Of a stretch of 64,000 bases of DNA, positions 16,586 through 27,736 are shown in pieces. Below the pieces are notes generated by a model. That model had not been told where the DNA came from. It ran no database searches and was given only the letters and a program-made list of their open reading frames with translations. Position numbers and translations under genes: made by a program. Position 1 is the stretch's first letter, and each line of letters begins with the position of its first letter. The stretch is from Methylobacterium durans (lineage in GTDB: Bacteria > Pseudomonadota > Alphaproteobacteria > Rhizobiales > Beijerinckiaceae), in NCBI RefSeq assembly GCF_003173715.1, contig NZ_CP029550.1:2294001-2358000 (forward strand), in the 5' to 3' direction.

Positions 16586-19500
16586 CGCGCCGCCCCGACC
16601 TCGACCGTGCCGAAGGCGGTGCGGCCGTAACGCTCGGGGCGGTACATGTCCTCGATCGTCGCGCCCGGATGCACGTAGGTGCCGGGAGAGACCGCCCGCA
16701 CCGTGTAGGCCGCCGTGAAGAAGGCCGACTGGCCGGGGCTGCGCTCGTAGGCCGCCACGAAGCGGTCGTCGCGGAACTCGGTGTGGACCGGCTGCACGTC
16801 GCTCTTGGCGAAGGCGAGGCCGGTCAGCGCGTCCGCGTCGAGGAGCTTCGGGTTGTCGATCTCGAGCCCCGCCGGCAGCCGGTCGACGAGGAGGAGGCGG
16901 CCGGCGCTCGCCTGCGCCTCCGTCACTTTCAGGACCACGACGAGCCGGTCGTTCTGACGCAAGCCCTGGGCCGGATCCACGGCCGTTCCGTCGAGACGGT
17001 GATAGGTCCGCTCGATCGAGTAGCCCTGGGAGGCCGCGGGCTCCGGGCTCACCGGATTGCCCGAGACGCCGACCGAGACCTGCACGGGCGCGCGGCCCTC
17101 GTTGCGGAGCATCACGGGCTTCGCGTCGAGGGCGGCCTGCCGGAAAGTCCGGGCGAGGGCGCCGGGCTCGGGCACACCGTCGACCGAGACGGAGAGCGCC
17201 TCGGATTCCTTGGTGAGGCCCGCAGCCGCCAGCACCATCCAGGCGTTCTCCTGCGTGCTGGTGAGCCGCCCGCTCGCCCGCTCCTCGGCGAGCACCGCGC
17301 CGACCGGCTGCAGCGCCTCCCGCGTCAGGCCGGATTCCGTCGCCAGGGCCAGGAGGCCTGCCCCGTCGCGCAGGCGCGAGCCGTAATCCGCCCGGTAGGC
17401 CTTCGCGTCGCGCTCGGCCTTCAACGACGTCAGGGCCGACTCGAACGCCTTGCCCGCCCGCCCGCGATCGCCGAGCAATGCGAGCGCCGCCGCGATCTGG
17501 CCGCGCCCGAGCGGCGTCGAGAAATCGCCGATCCTGGTGTCGGCGAGGTAGCGCAGATCCCCCATCACCGGGCGGCCGTTGCGAGCGAGCACATAGGCCG
17601 CGTAGGCGATGTCCATGCCGCCCTCGCGCACCTCCGTGGTGTTGGCCACCGCGTTGCGCAGCCGGTCGAGGGCGGCGTTGAAGGCCGTCTGCGGCACCGC
17701 GAAGCCGCGCTCGCGGGCGCGGGTGAGGAAGTCGGTGACGTAGGCGTTGAGCCAGACGTCGCTCATGCCGCCCACCGACCAGAGGCCGAAATCGCCGCTC
17801 GAATCCTGCCGCGACAGGACGCGCTCGATTGCCTCGCGGACGCGCTGGTCCGCCCTGTCGTCGAGGGCGAGCCGGTCCATCGCGGCGAGGCGGTTGACGT
17901 AGAGGAGCGGCATCGCCCGGCTCACCACCTGCTCGGAGCAGCCGTAAGGGTAGCGGTCGAGGGCCTGGAGCAGGGCCGGCACATCGAGGCCGGGCAGCAC
18001 CGAGGCCGAGACCGAGACGGTGCCGGTGCCCGGCAGGATGTCGGCGAGCAGCGCCCCGTCGATCTGGAGGCCGGCGCCCGGCGCCAGCGGGCGCAGCTCC
18101 CGCCGCACCAGCGCGCCTGTGCCGGGAGAGATGCCGAGCGCGAAGCTCTGGCCGATGCCGGCCTCAAGCCCCGGGCCCGACAGGGTCACGTCGAGCCGGG
18201 CGAGGCCGGGCCCGGCGGCGGTGAGCGGGATCGCGACCTCGGCCTTGGCGCCGGGGTTGAGCGTCACCGTCCGGCGCAGGGCCTCCGCCCCCACGAGCAC
18301 CGGCCCGGCGAGGTCGAGATCGACCGTGTAGGCGCCCCCTGCCCCCTCGACGTTGTCGAGGGCGAGGAAGATGCGCGAGCGGTCGCCGACGTTGAGGAAG
18401 CGCGGCAGGGTGCCGGACACCACGACGGGATCGCGGATGATCACGTCGGCCTGCGCTTGGCCCACGCGCGTGCCGCTCCAGGCGCTGACCATCACCCGGC
18501 CGGTCCCGTTGAAGGCCGGCAGCGGGAAGGTCACCTGCGCCGTGCCGTCCGCCCCCACGGCGACGAGGCCCGAATAGAGGGCGAGCGGGGCCTGGGTCGG
18601 GGGTGATTCGGAGAGCGTCGCGCCGCCGTCGCCGCCGGATCGGATGGTGCCGAGCGTCCCCTGCATGCCGTCGATCAGGTATCCGTAGAGGTCGCGGATC
18701 TCGGGGCCGAGCGCCTTCTGGCCGAAGAAGTGCTGGAACGGGTTCGGCGCCTCATAGCGGGTGAGGTTGAGGATGCCGACATCGACGAGCGCTACGGTGA
18801 CCCGCGCCTCCTCGCCGGGCGCGAGGTTGCCGACCCGCACGGGCAAGGTCAGGTCCCGGCGCGGCCGCGTCTTCTCGGGCGCCGTGACCGTGACCGCGAG
18901 GTCGCGCTTGTCACGGTCGACCGCGAACCACGCGAGGCCGAGCGCCCGGCCGGGCAGGCGCTTGGCCGCCTGGTCGAGGGGCCGGACGGCGCTTGCCACG
19001 AGATAGGCGCCCGACCCCCATTCGGGCTTCACCGGGATCTCGACCGTGGTGCCGCCGTCGGGCACCGCGACATCCAGCACCGCGTGCACCTTGTCGCCGA
19101 CGATCGCGAGGCTCGCGCGGCCCTTGAACTTCGGCGCGAGGCGCGCCCGCAGGGTCTCGCCGCCAGCGTAGGCCGCCTTGTCGAGGGTGAGGTCGAGGAG
19201 GTCGGGCACGTCGGCGGTCTCGCCGCCGCTCCAGCCGACGCTGAACGTCACGCTCGCACCGGCGCCGGGCTCGCCCGGCACGCTCGCCTCCAGGCGGTAC
19301 TTCCCGAAGCTCGCCGGTGCCACGATCCGGGCCGGCTCGTCGGCCTTCAGGTCCACGCGCCCGTCCGCCACCCGGCGGACGGATTTCACGGGCTCGTAGG
19401 ACCAGCGCCCGTCCGCCCGGTACCATTGATAGGTCTGCTCCAGCCGCGACAGGGTCCAGGTCACGCCGGGCCGGGCGAGGCGCCGGCCCTCTGGCGTCGC

Positions 19501-21901
19501 CATCACGAGGTCGAAGCTCGCGGTGCCCCCTCGGGCAGGTCGCCCGAGAACCCTTTGCGGATCGCGAGCACGGGCGCGGCGGGCAGGATCGGCAGGGTGA
19601 GGCTGCGGGAGAGCGCCCGCCCGCCGGGCTCGCCGACCTGCAGGGTGATCCGCGCCTCGAGCGCCCGGGGTGCGGCCGGCGCCTCGACCGGCACGGCGAG
19701 CGACGCCTCGCCCTTGGCGTCCGTGGTGGCGCGCTGCTCGATCTCTGCGCTCGCCGCCTCCACCGCCTCGTCGTCGAGCCCGATCGAGAAGCCCTCGAGC
19801 CCCTTGATGCCGGACCCCACCGCCGCCTGCACGACGACGTTGCCGGAGACGTCGAGCCCGGAGCCCGGCGCGCCGTAGAGGTAGCGGGCGGCCACCGCGA
19901 TCTCGGCGGGTTCTCCCCGGCGCAGGGCGGGCGCCTTCGGGGTGAGGCTCACCTCCAGGCGCTCGGGCACGTAATCCTCGACGAGGAAGCTCGCCTCGCC
20001 GATGGCCGGCGCCTTCGGGTCGGTGTGGGCGGAGACGCGCCACGTCCCGTGCATCGCCCCGGACAGGAGCGGCAGCGGCAGAGCGCGGCCGCCGAGCCCC
20101 TGGTCCGCGACCTGGACGCGCCGGTACTCGACACCGTCCGGCCGCTTCACCACGAGGGTCAGCGGGAGCCCCGCGACCGCCTGGCCCTGCGCGTCCCGCA
20201 GGAGGGCCGTGAGCTGCACCGTCTCGCCGGAGCGGTAGACCCCGCGCTCGGGAAGACGACGTAGGCGTCGACGGCGCCCGGCGCCGGACGCCCCTTCACG
20301 CCGCGGTCGGTCAGGTCGAAGGCGGTCTGCGCGAGGTCGAGGAAGCCGTAATCGTCCCCGAGCTGGGCCACGACGAGGCCCGGCGCGATGCCCCCCTCCC
20401 CGCGGGCGAGGCCCGGATCGAAGGCGGCGTGACCGGCGGCATCCGTCCTGCGGGTGGCCAGCACCTCGTTGTTGCGGGCGACGAGCCGGATCTCGGCACC
20501 CGCGACGGCCTCGGCGCTCGCCAGCGAACGGGCGAGAACGTGCACCCCGTCCCGGCCCTTGAAGGCGGTGAGCCCCAGGTCCGAGACCACGAACCACTGG
20601 GTCGCCTGCTGCTCGTAGCCGCCCTCCCCCTCATCCGTGGGAGAGCCGCTCCCGGAGGGGCGCGCCATCATGATGTAGAGGCCGGGCTCCAGCTTGCCGA
20701 CCGCCTCCAGCACGGGGAAGGCGGTGACGACCTCCTGGTTCGGCTCGGCCTTGGCCGTTTCGAGGCTGCCCTTCCAGACCTGCACGCCCTTCTGGTCGGC
20801 GATGGTGCGCGCGGTCGAGCCGTTGAGCTGGCTCAGGAACTCTTCCGAGCGAAGCGCCGGCAGCAGGCCGCGGTCGCCGATGCGCAGCACCTCGACGTCG
20901 AGCTTGCCCGCATTGACCGATACGAGCGGCACGCCCGCCTGACCGGTGCGGGGCAGGACGTAGTTGCGGCCTGTGAAGCGGACCTGGGGGGCGCGGTCGC
21001 GGACGTAGACCTCGTAATCGACCGATTTCAGCAGGGTCTCGCCGACCGAGGAGGGCAGGCCCTCGCGGAGCACGAAGGCGTAGCGCTGGCTGTGCTTCAG
21101 CCCCTCGACGCAGACCTGCTGGCCCTCCGCCGTCACGGCGGCGTTCGCCGCGCCCGAGACGGCGACGAAGGGGGCGAAATCCGTCTTCGGCGCGAGCGTC
21201 TCCGAGAACTGGAAGCAGACCCGCGGGGCGGCCGCGTCCGAATCGACCTTGTAATCGAGGATGCGAAAGCCGTGCTCGGCCCGGACCTCCTCGTAGGCCT
21301 GCCGGACCTCCGCGTCGTCGGCCAGGGCGAGGCTCGCCCGGTAGGCTTCGAGCGCCGGGCGCCACTCGGACTGATTGCCGTAGGCCTCGGCGAGGAAGGC
21401 CAGCGCCTCGGCCTCGTCGGGCGCGGCCTTCGCCCGCAGATAGGCCTGATAGGCGGCGGCGAGCGCCCGCTCGCGGAGCCGGTAGCGGGCGGCGTAGTCG
21501 CCGCCCCTCTGCTCGTCGTTGCCGAGGGCGTCGGCGGCGCGGGCGAAGGCCAGCCAGTTGCGCGCATCCGCGGGGTCGACCGCGACGGACGCGGCGAGCG
21601 GCGCGAGCGCGCCCTTCGCGTCGTCCGCCTCCATCCGCGCCTCGCCCTCGGCCCGCGCCTGCGCGGCGGGCTTCAGGGGCTTGGCCGCCTCGGCCTTGAG
21701 GGCCGATTCGAGGCGCACGCCGGAACTGGCGAGCGCCTCGCGCACGAAGGTCTTCTGGGAAGCGGCCTTCGGCGCGACGCGGGCGGCGGGCGTCGGCTGT
21801 GCTTGAGCGGCGGCCGGCCCCGCCGTCCCGGCGAGGAGACCTGCGGTGAGGAGCGCCGCGCAGAGGCCGATCCGGCGCCCGAGCCTCGAAGAACCCGCCA
21901 T
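16582..21901 (-). CDS. Alpha-2-macroglobulin family protein (YfhM-like), two frameshifts
   Basis: A very large periplasmic protease trap; after repair about 1,773 residues, close to the E. coli homologue (about 1,650). A Sec signal peptide (residues 1-33, ending AAAQAQ) is followed by a TPR-like region, several macroglobulin domains and the thioester domain with the CSEQ motif (YPYGCSEQVVSRAMP) at about 17.93 kb. The frame breaks twice: at GGG 20250-20252 (needs FPERGVYRSGE) and at C5 19526-19530 (needs DLPEGGTASFD). One extra base at each rejoins the whole chain. No lipobox is evident, unlike E. coli. Its stop overlaps the pbpC start. Confidence 0.85.
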
Positions 21902-22268
21902 GATCCGCCTCGCGCGTCAGGCGCCTCGGCCGGCCTCGACGGGGCCGGCGATTCCTCGAAGGGCGCCGTCGAGGCGCGACCGTAGCACTTGCGTGGGCGG
22001 CCGCAACGGCGTGCCGGACGATCGCGGCTCGGGAGCGTTCGAGCCCGCTCAATCCCTCCCATCGAGCCGTCCCGTTCGCGCGCCGAGGCTGCGCCCCCGT
22101 GCCGGGCGCCCCGCTGTTTGGAACCGCTCCAAGCTATCCGCTCACGGCAGTGCTGACCCGCGCCGCGGAACATTCGGCTTCACCGTTCATTCTGCCGATC
22201 GAGAGGCGCCGCACGCCCGTGCCAGCGCCCAAGAAAACCCATCGGCAACATCGACGGAGATTGAGACC
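21902..22268. other. Divergent intergenic region
   Basis: A 367-base gap between the divergent alpha-2-macroglobulin and dps genes. It must hold promoters for both, but I see no specific operator, RNA or coding frame. Confidence 0.35.
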
Positions 22269-22799
22269 ATGGCCAAGGCCAAGCCCGTGCGCGTCGAGAG
22301 CGACCGCCTGAACACCCCGACCGATCTCGACCCGGCCGACACCAAGAAGATTGCCGAAGGCCTCACGGTCCTGCTGTCCGATCTCTTCGCCCTCTACATC
22401 AAGACGAAGAACTTCCATTGGCACGTCAGCGGCCCGAACTTCCGCGATTACCACCTCCTTCTCGACGAGCAGTCGCAGCAGATCTTCGCGATCATCGACG
22501 CGGTCGGCGAGCGCGCCCGCAAGATCGGCGGCACGACCCTGCGGTCGATCGGTCAGGCGAGCAAGCTGAAGCGCGTGCAGGACAACGATGCCGAGTATGT
22601 CAGCCCGCTCGACATGCTGATCGAGCTGCGGGACGACAACAAGGCGCTGACCGCGCACATGCGCGAGCTGCACGAGGTCACGGACGAGGCGAACGACGTC
22701 TCGACGACGAGCCTCCTCGAAGAGTGGATCGACCAGTCCGAGGAGCGCACGTGGTTCCTTTACGAGTCGACCCGGAACGCCACGGACGGCGGCCACTGA
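22269..22799 (+). CDS. dps: Dps family DNA-protecting ferritin
   Basis: A 176-residue Dps protein, a dodecameric mini-ferritin that oxidises and stores iron using peroxide and shields DNA. The ferroxidase site is seen in KTKNFHWHVSGPNFRDYHLLLDEQ (His, His, Asp and Glu ligands), followed by DAVGERARKIGG. The Lys-rich N-terminus (MAKAKPVRVES) fits DNA binding. The upstream GAGA (22262-22265) is a modest ribosome site. A GC-rich hairpin follows the gene. Confidence 0.92.
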   Translation: MAKAKPVRVESDRLNTPTDLDPADTKKIAEGLTVLLSDLFALYIKTKNFHWHVSGPNFRDYHLLLDEQSQQIFAIIDAVGERARKIGGTTLRSIGQASKLKRVQDNDAEYVSPLDMLIELRDDNKALTAHMRELHEVTDEANDVSTTSLLEEWIDQSEERTWFLYESTRNATDGGH

Positions 22800-22837
22800 C
22801 GACTGCACCGGCCGGCCTGACGCCGACAGGATCCGCG

Positions 22838-22873
22838 GAGCCCTGCACCCCCGGTGCGGGGCTCCCTCCGTTT
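22838..22873 (+). terminator. Probable terminator of dps
   Basis: Stem GAGCCCTGCACC / GGTGCGGGGCTC with one mismatch and a short C loop, followed by a weak T-containing stretch (CCTCCGTTT). It separates dps from the convergent synthetase gene. Confidence 0.55.
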
Positions 22874-22881
22874 CGGGGGGA

Positions 22882-25551
22882 TCACAGCTCCAGTCCCACC
22901 TTCATCACGCCCGGATCATCCCGGTCCGGGTGCACCGTGAAGCCGAGGCGGCGGCAGACGGCGAGCATCGGCCGGTTCTCGGGCAGGACGGAGCCCTCGA
23001 CCCGCTTCAGCCCGTCGGCGCGGGCCCAGTCGATCATCAGCCGCATCAGGGCGAAGCCGAGGCCGGTGCCCTTGCGGTCGGAGCGGATCAGGATCGCGTA
23101 CTCGCCGCTCGTGTGGTTCGCGTCCGCGTGGAGGCGCACGGCCCCGAGCATCGCGCCGCTCTCGACGTCGGTCGCCACGAAGGCGATGGCGCGGGCATAG
23201 TCGAGCTGCGTCAGCCGGGCGAGGAAGGTGTGGCTGAAGTCGCGCACCGGCGAGAAGAAGCGCAGGCGCAAATCCTCTTCTGTGACCTGATGGAAGAAGG
23301 TCGCGAACAGGCCCTCGTCCTCCGGCCGCACCGGGCGCACCTGGATCGGGCGCCCCCGCAGCGTCATGGTGCGCTCCCACTCGGCCGGGTAGGGCCGGAT
23401 CGCGAAGCGCGGGTGCCCGGCCCCGCGGGCGGTGCGGCCCGGCATGCCGACGGCACGCGAGATCCGGACCCGGGCGTCGAGCGCCACGGCGCCGGCATCG
23501 TCGGCGAGCAGCGGATTGAGATCGAGCTCGCGCACCTGCGGCAGGTCGGCGGCGAGCTGAGCGAGCTTCACGAGGACGAGGCTGAGTGCCCGCAGGTCGA
23601 CGGCCGGCACGTCCCGGTAGGCGGCGAGCCGCCGGGCGACGCGGGTGCGGGAGATCAGCTCGCTCGCCAGCGCGAGGTCGAGGGGCGGCAGCGCGAGCGC
23701 CCGGTCGTCGATGACCTCGACCGCGGTGCCGCCCCGGCCGAACACGACGACGGGACCGAAGGTCGGATCCTCGGCGAGCCCCGCGATCAGCTCGCGCCGC
23801 CGGCCCCGCCGCACCATCGGCTGCACCGCGAAGCCCTGAATGCGCGCCTGCGGGCGCTCGCGGCGGGCGCAGGCCAGGATCTCGCGGGCGGCCGCCCGTA
23901 CGTCGGCCTCGCTCGTGAGATCGAGCCGCACGCCGCCGATGTCGGATTTGTGCACGATGTCGGGCGAGACGACCTTGAGGGCGACCGTCTCGCCCCGGGC
24001 CAGGATCGGCCAGGCGGCCTCGGCCGCCGCGTCGATGCCGGGAGCGAGGCTGAGCGGCACGCTCGGGATGTCGTATGCGGCGAGCAGCTCCACGACGCTC
24101 ACCGGATCGAGCCAGGTCGCGCCCTGCGCCAGCGCGCGGGCGACGATGGCGCGGGCCTCGTCGGCTCGCGGCGCGAAGTCGCGCGGCAGCGAGTCTGGCG
24201 TCCGCATCAGGTCGTCCTGCGCCTCGCGGTAGCGCACCAGATGGAGGAAACCCTCGACCGCGTCGGAATCGGTGGCGAAGCGCGGGATCCCGGCCTCGGC
24301 GAGATGCTCGCTCGCCGCCTCGCCCTCGCCGAGGGAGACGGCGAAGACCGGCTTCTTGCGCCCGCCCGAGGCGCGGGCCGACCGCACCGTGTCGGCGATC
24401 GCCGCGGCGACCGCCTCGCCGCCGGAGCGGGCGGTGGGCACGTGGATCGCGAGCACGGCGTCGTTGGCGCGGTCGGCGATCAGCGGCGCGAGGGCGTGCC
24501 GATAGGCGTCGGCGTCGGCATCGACCCCGAGATCGACGGGATTGCGCCCCGAGAAGCCGTCGGCCGGGGTGATCCCGGCCAGGCTGCCGCCGAGATCGGC
24601 GAGCCGGTCGGCCGCGAGCGCGCCGATGCCACGGCCGTTCGCCAGGATCGCGAGCCGCTTGCCGGGAAAGGGGCGCTGGCGCCCGAGGGTCTCGACCGCC
24701 GAGAACATCTCGTCGAGGTCGCGCACGGCGAGCAGCCCTGCCCGGCGGAAGGCGGCCTGGTAGACGGCGTCGGGCTTGGCGAGGGCGCCGGTGTGCGTCT
24801 CGGGGGCGGGGCCGTCCGCGTCGCGCCGGCCGATGCGCAGGACCACGACGGGCTTGGCGCGGGCGGCGGCGCGGGCGGCCGACATGAACTTGCGCGCGTC
24901 CGGCACCGTCTTCAGGCAGAGCAGGATCGCCCGGGTGCCGAGATCGCCCGCGAAATGGTCGAGGCAATCCGCCACGTCGATATCCGCGGAGCGGCCGAGC
25001 GACAGCACGGCGGAGAAGCCGACCGCGCGGCGGGCCGCCCATTCCACGATTCCGGAGGCGACCGTGCCGGATTGCGAGACCAGGGCGAGGTCGCCGCGCG
25101 CCGGCATGTGGGCCAGGAGGCTCGCGTTGAGGCGCCGGCCCGGAACCGCGAGGCCGATGCTGTTGGGGCCGAGGAGCCGCAGGCCGTGGGCTCGCGCGAT
25201 CGCCTGCGTGCGCGGGCCCGGATCGTCGGGCCCCTCCCCGAGATCGGCGGTGAGGATGGCGGCCGCGCCGGCGCCGCGGCGGCAAGCGTCCTCGATGATG
25301 CCGGGCACGACAGGGGGCGGGGCCGCGACGATGACGAGGTCCGGCGCCTCCGGAAGATCGCTCACGCGGTCGAAGCAGGGCGCGCCGTCGACCTCGGCAT
25401 GGCGCGGGTTCACCGGAAAGACCGGCCCGGCGAATCCGCATCGGCGCAGGTTCTCCAGAACCGCGCGGCCGAGCGACCCCTCCCGCTCGCCGGCCCCTGC
25501 CAGGGCGACCGAGCGCGGGTGCAGCAGCGCCTCGAAGCGGTAGGTGCTCAT
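22882..25551 (-). CDS. ADP-forming acyl-CoA synthetase-GNAT acetyltransferase fusion (Pat/PatZ-like)
   Basis: An 889-residue protein: an NDP-forming acetyl-CoA synthetase-like part (CoA-binding domain, succinyl-CoA ligase-like domain with SQSGTVASGIVEW, and an ATP-grasp-like part with DIVHKSDIGGV) followed by a C-terminal GNAT domain (about 740-889, ending RLGFTVHP). Such fusions are protein lysine acetyltransferases (Pat/Pka/YfiQ) that regulate acyl-CoA synthetases; the synthetase part is usually a regulatory sensor. The alternative is a true ligase with an acetyltransferase. Start ATG 25551 (MSTYRFEALLHPRSVA). The class II aldolase gene diverges 183 bases away. Confidence 0.85.
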   Translation of the reverse strand: MSTYRFEALLHPRSVALAGAGEREGSLGRAVLENLRRCGFAGPVFPVNPRHAEVDGAPCFDRVSDLPEAPDLVIVAAPPPVVPGIIEDACRRGAGAAAILTADLGEGPDDPGPRTQAIARAHGLRLLGPNSIGLAVPGRRLNASLLAHMPARGDLALVSQSGTVASGIVEWAARRAVGFSAVLSLGRSADIDVADCLDHFAGDLGTRAILLCLKTVPDARKFMSAARAAARAKPVVVLRIGRRDADGPAPETHTGALAKPDAVYQAAFRRAGLLAVRDLDEMFSAVETLGRQRPFPGKRLAILANGRGIGALAADRLADLGGSLAGITPADGFSGRNPVDLGVDADADAYRHALAPLIADRANDAVLAIHVPTARSGGEAVAAAIADTVRSARASGGRKKPVFAVSLGEGEAASEHLAEAGIPRFATDSDAVEGFLHLVRYREAQDDLMRTPDSLPRDFAPRADEARAIVARALAQGATWLDPVSVVELLAAYDIPSVPLSLAPGIDAAAEAAWPILARGETVALKVVSPDIVHKSDIGGVRLDLTSEADVRAAAREILACARRERPQARIQGFAVQPMVRRGRRRELIAGLAEDPTFGPVVVFGRGGTAVEVIDDRALALPPLDLALASELISRTRVARRLAAYRDVPAVDLRALSLVLVKLAQLAADLPQVRELDLNPLLADDAGAVALDARVRISRAVGMPGRTARGAGHPRFAIRPYPAEWERTMTLRGRPIQVRPVRPEDEGLFATFFHQVTEEDLRLRFFSPVRDFSHTFLARLTQLDYARAIAFVATDVESGAMLGAVRLHADANHTSGEYAILIRSDRKGTGLGFALMRLMIDWARADGLKRVEGSVLPENRPMLAVCRRLGFTVHPDRDDPGVMKVGLEL

Positions 25552-25734
25552 GGCCGGCCCCCGATACCGCGCCCGGCCGCGCCGGGGCTCCGCGGCCTCT
25601 GGGGACGCGAAATCGGCGCGCCCGTCAACGGGGCACCGCTCCCCTGCATCGGAGGTGGCGTCGCCGGCCGTGTCGCAGGATGTTTCCGGTCGGCCGCATT
25701 TCCCTTGGCCGCCGCATGCTCTAGGAGGCCGGGC

Positions 25735-26421
25735 ATGCCCGCCGACGCTCCGACCGAATCCGACCTGCGCAGCGCCATCGTCGCGGCCTCGTCCCGCGTG
25801 ATCGCGCTGGGTCTCAGCCAGGGAACCTCCGGCAACATCTCGGTCCGGTTCGGGGAGGGCTTCCTGGTGACGCCCTCGGGCATCCCGCCCGAGGATCTCG
25901 CGCCCGAGCACATCGTGCCGATGGATTTCGCCGGGCGCCACGCGCATCCCCTCGCCCCCTCCTCGGAGTGGCGGTTCCACAGGGACATCCTCGCGAACCG
26001 GCCCGAGGTCGGTGCCGTCGTCCACGCGCACCCGCCCTACGCCACGGGCTTCGCGATCTGCGGACGGGAGATCCCGGCCGTGCATTACATGATCGCGATG
26101 GCAGGCGGGCCGACCATTCGCTGCGCGCCCTACGCGCCCTACGGCACGGAGGCCCTGTCCGAGGTGGCGCTCGCCGCCCTCGAAGGGCGGAGCTGCTGCC
26201 TCCTCGCCAACCACGGCCTGATCGCGACGGGCGCCGATCTCGCCAAGGCCCTCTGGCTCGCCGTCGAGGTCGAGGCGCTCTGCCGCCAGTACGCGATCGC
26301 GCTCCAAGTCGGCACGCCGGTCGTGCTCGACGATGCGGAGATCGCCCGCACCGTGGAGCGGTTCAAGTCGTACGGGCCGCGCACGATCGACGCCGGATCG
26401 AAGACCGGTCGGGCTTCCTGA
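25735..26421 (+). CDS. Class II aldolase/adducin family protein
   Basis: A 228-residue zinc-dependent aldolase of the FucA/AraD fold. Motifs are GTSGNIS (phosphate-binding loop), PSGIPPEDL, the zinc site VVHAHPPYATG, and LANHGLIATG with the third histidine. Likely reactions are cleavage of a sugar phosphate or decarboxylation of a 3-oxo acid phosphate; the exact substrate cannot be told. ATG 25735 has a strong GGAGG site (25724-25728). No sugar kinase or dehydrogenase is adjacent. Confidence 0.85.
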   Translation: MPADAPTESDLRSAIVAASSRVIALGLSQGTSGNISVRFGEGFLVTPSGIPPEDLAPEHIVPMDFAGRHAHPLAPSSEWRFHRDILANRPEVGAVVHAHPPYATGFAICGREIPAVHYMIAMAGGPTIRCAPYAPYGTEALSEVALAALEGRSCCLLANHGLIATGADLAKALWLAVEVEALCRQYAIALQVGTPVVLDDAEIARTVERFKSYGPRTIDAGSKTGRAS

Positions 26422-27071
26422 CGATACCTCAGGGCAGATAGTCCTTAGTAGAATCTCATCAGTTCGACATCATAAGTTAATTTCCGCCACACGCCGGCGC
26501 ACATCTCAGGTTTTTTCGTGAGATGGCAGCATAATGCCGGCGACGGAGATCTGCGTTTCTCCACAGCTCATCGGATCATCGCGAGAATGTGATCTGACCT
26601 TTGCTTTTTCGAAGCGTCATCTCACGCGATCTAAGGTGTTCCTCCAGCCTGATCCTGGAGGTCTGAGAACGCAACGCTCAGTTCTGGGCGGTTGCGCACA
26701 CGCAGCGGGAGCAGCCCGTATATTTCAACTCTGAGTTGCTAAAGTTGAGCGATAATCGTCTCTCAACACCCTCACGTCGAAGTTCCAACCCCGCGGCAGG
26801 CGTCCATGCAACGTTCGCATCAGAGACGCCCGGAGGAAGGAAGGTCCCGACCTTCCATTTCCCGAGAGGGGTCCTTCTTGGAAATGGGGCGTTGTGAACG
26901 GCTATTGTCCAGTTGAATTTTCCCATAATTCTCGCCATTGATCTTGCATCGGCTACGAAAATTTCGGACATCGTAGTCGCTCACAAATCACCACCTTTTC
27001 CAGGTCCGCGTGGACAGGCATAAGCCTCGGGACAGCCGGCCGGGATCATTCTTCCACCACAGGGGACGCTA
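26422..27071. promoter_or_regulatory. Long AT-richer leader of the first mucR gene
   Basis: 650 bases clearly lower in G+C than the surroundings, with no convincing gene. It contains a perfect seven-base hairpin (CCTCCAG 26641-26647 / CTGGAGG 26655-26661) and many A/T tracts. MucR/Ros proteins bind AT-rich targets and control their own genes, so this may be an autoregulatory region. A minus-strand frame at 26678-26971 has no ribosome site or recognisable domain. Confidence 0.4.
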
Positions 27072-27563
27072 ATGACGGCGGAGAACAGCGGTTTGCCGAA
27101 CTATATCGAGCTCGCCGCGGACATCGTTTCGGCTTTCGTGAGCAACAACTCCGTGCCGGTCACCGAATTGCCGGGACTCATCGCGTCCGTGCACTCGACG
27201 CTGGGCCGCCTCTCGAACGGCCCGACCGAGGAGAAGGTGGAGCCGCCGCAGCCGGCCGTGTCAGTGAAGCGCTCGATCACGCCCGACTTCATCGTCTGCT
27301 TGGAGGACGGAAAGAAGTTCAAATCGCTCAAGCGCCATCTGCGCACCCGCTACGACATGACGCCGGACGAGTATCGGCAGAAGTGGAACCTCCCGGTCGA
27401 CTACCCGATGGTGGCGCCGAACTACGCGGCGGCGCGCTCGGAGCTCGCCAAGAGCATGGGCCTCGGCCAGCAGCGTCGGAAGTCGCGCGCGAAGGCGGCC
27501 GACGGCAAGGCGGCCGCTCCGCGGGCGCGCCGCGCCAAGGCGGCGCCGGCCGAGGCGGAATAA
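27072..27563 (+). CDS. MucR/Ros-family transcriptional regulator
   Basis: A 163-residue regulator of the Ros/MucR family, which represses many surface and motility genes by binding AT-rich DNA and forming H-NS-like bridges. The N-terminal oligomerisation part (AADIVSAFVSNNSVPVTELPGLI) precedes the zinc-finger-like domain (FIVCLEDGKKFKSLKRHLRT ... MTPDEYRQKWNLP) and the DYPMVAPNYA block; the C-terminus is a basic tail. The second zinc-binding His found in classic members is Arg here (HLRTR). ATG 27072 has an AGGGGA site. A second paralogue sits at 44355. Confidence 0.9.
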   Translation: MTAENSGLPNYIELAADIVSAFVSNNSVPVTELPGLIASVHSTLGRLSNGPTEEKVEPPQPAVSVKRSITPDFIVCLEDGKKFKSLKRHLRTRYDMTPDEYRQKWNLPVDYPMVAPNYAAARSELAKSMGLGQQRRKSRAKAADGKAAAPRARRAKAAPAEAE

Positions 27564-27587
27564 GCCCGGCCGCGCGTCCCGGCGGCC

Positions 27588-27614
27588 GAGGCTCGTTCCC
27601 GGCGAACGGGCCTC
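27588..27614 (+). terminator. Possible terminator hairpin after mucR
   Basis: Stem GAGGC-CGTTC paired with GAACG-GCCTC, one mismatch, five-base loop; no T run follows, so it may only be a 3'-end stabiliser. Confidence 0.35.
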
Positions 27615-27736
27615 GATATCCACAGGTCGATCGGCTTGACCGTGCCGGCGGGCGGCCCCGTTAGAGATCGGGCAAGCCGGCCGCGGCAAGGCTTTCCGGC
27701 GTGGCGGCCCGAGGTCGAGGCCACGGGGATGGGATC

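Noticed and set aside
22930..26421. A 1,163-codon plus-strand frame opposite the synthetase-GNAT gene
   Set aside because: Shadow frame; only its last part, from 25735, is the real class II aldolase gene.
26678..26971. A 97-codon minus-strand frame in the first mucR leader
   Set aside because: No ribosome site, no hydrophobic or domain pattern, and lower G+C than real genes here; more likely part of a regulatory region.
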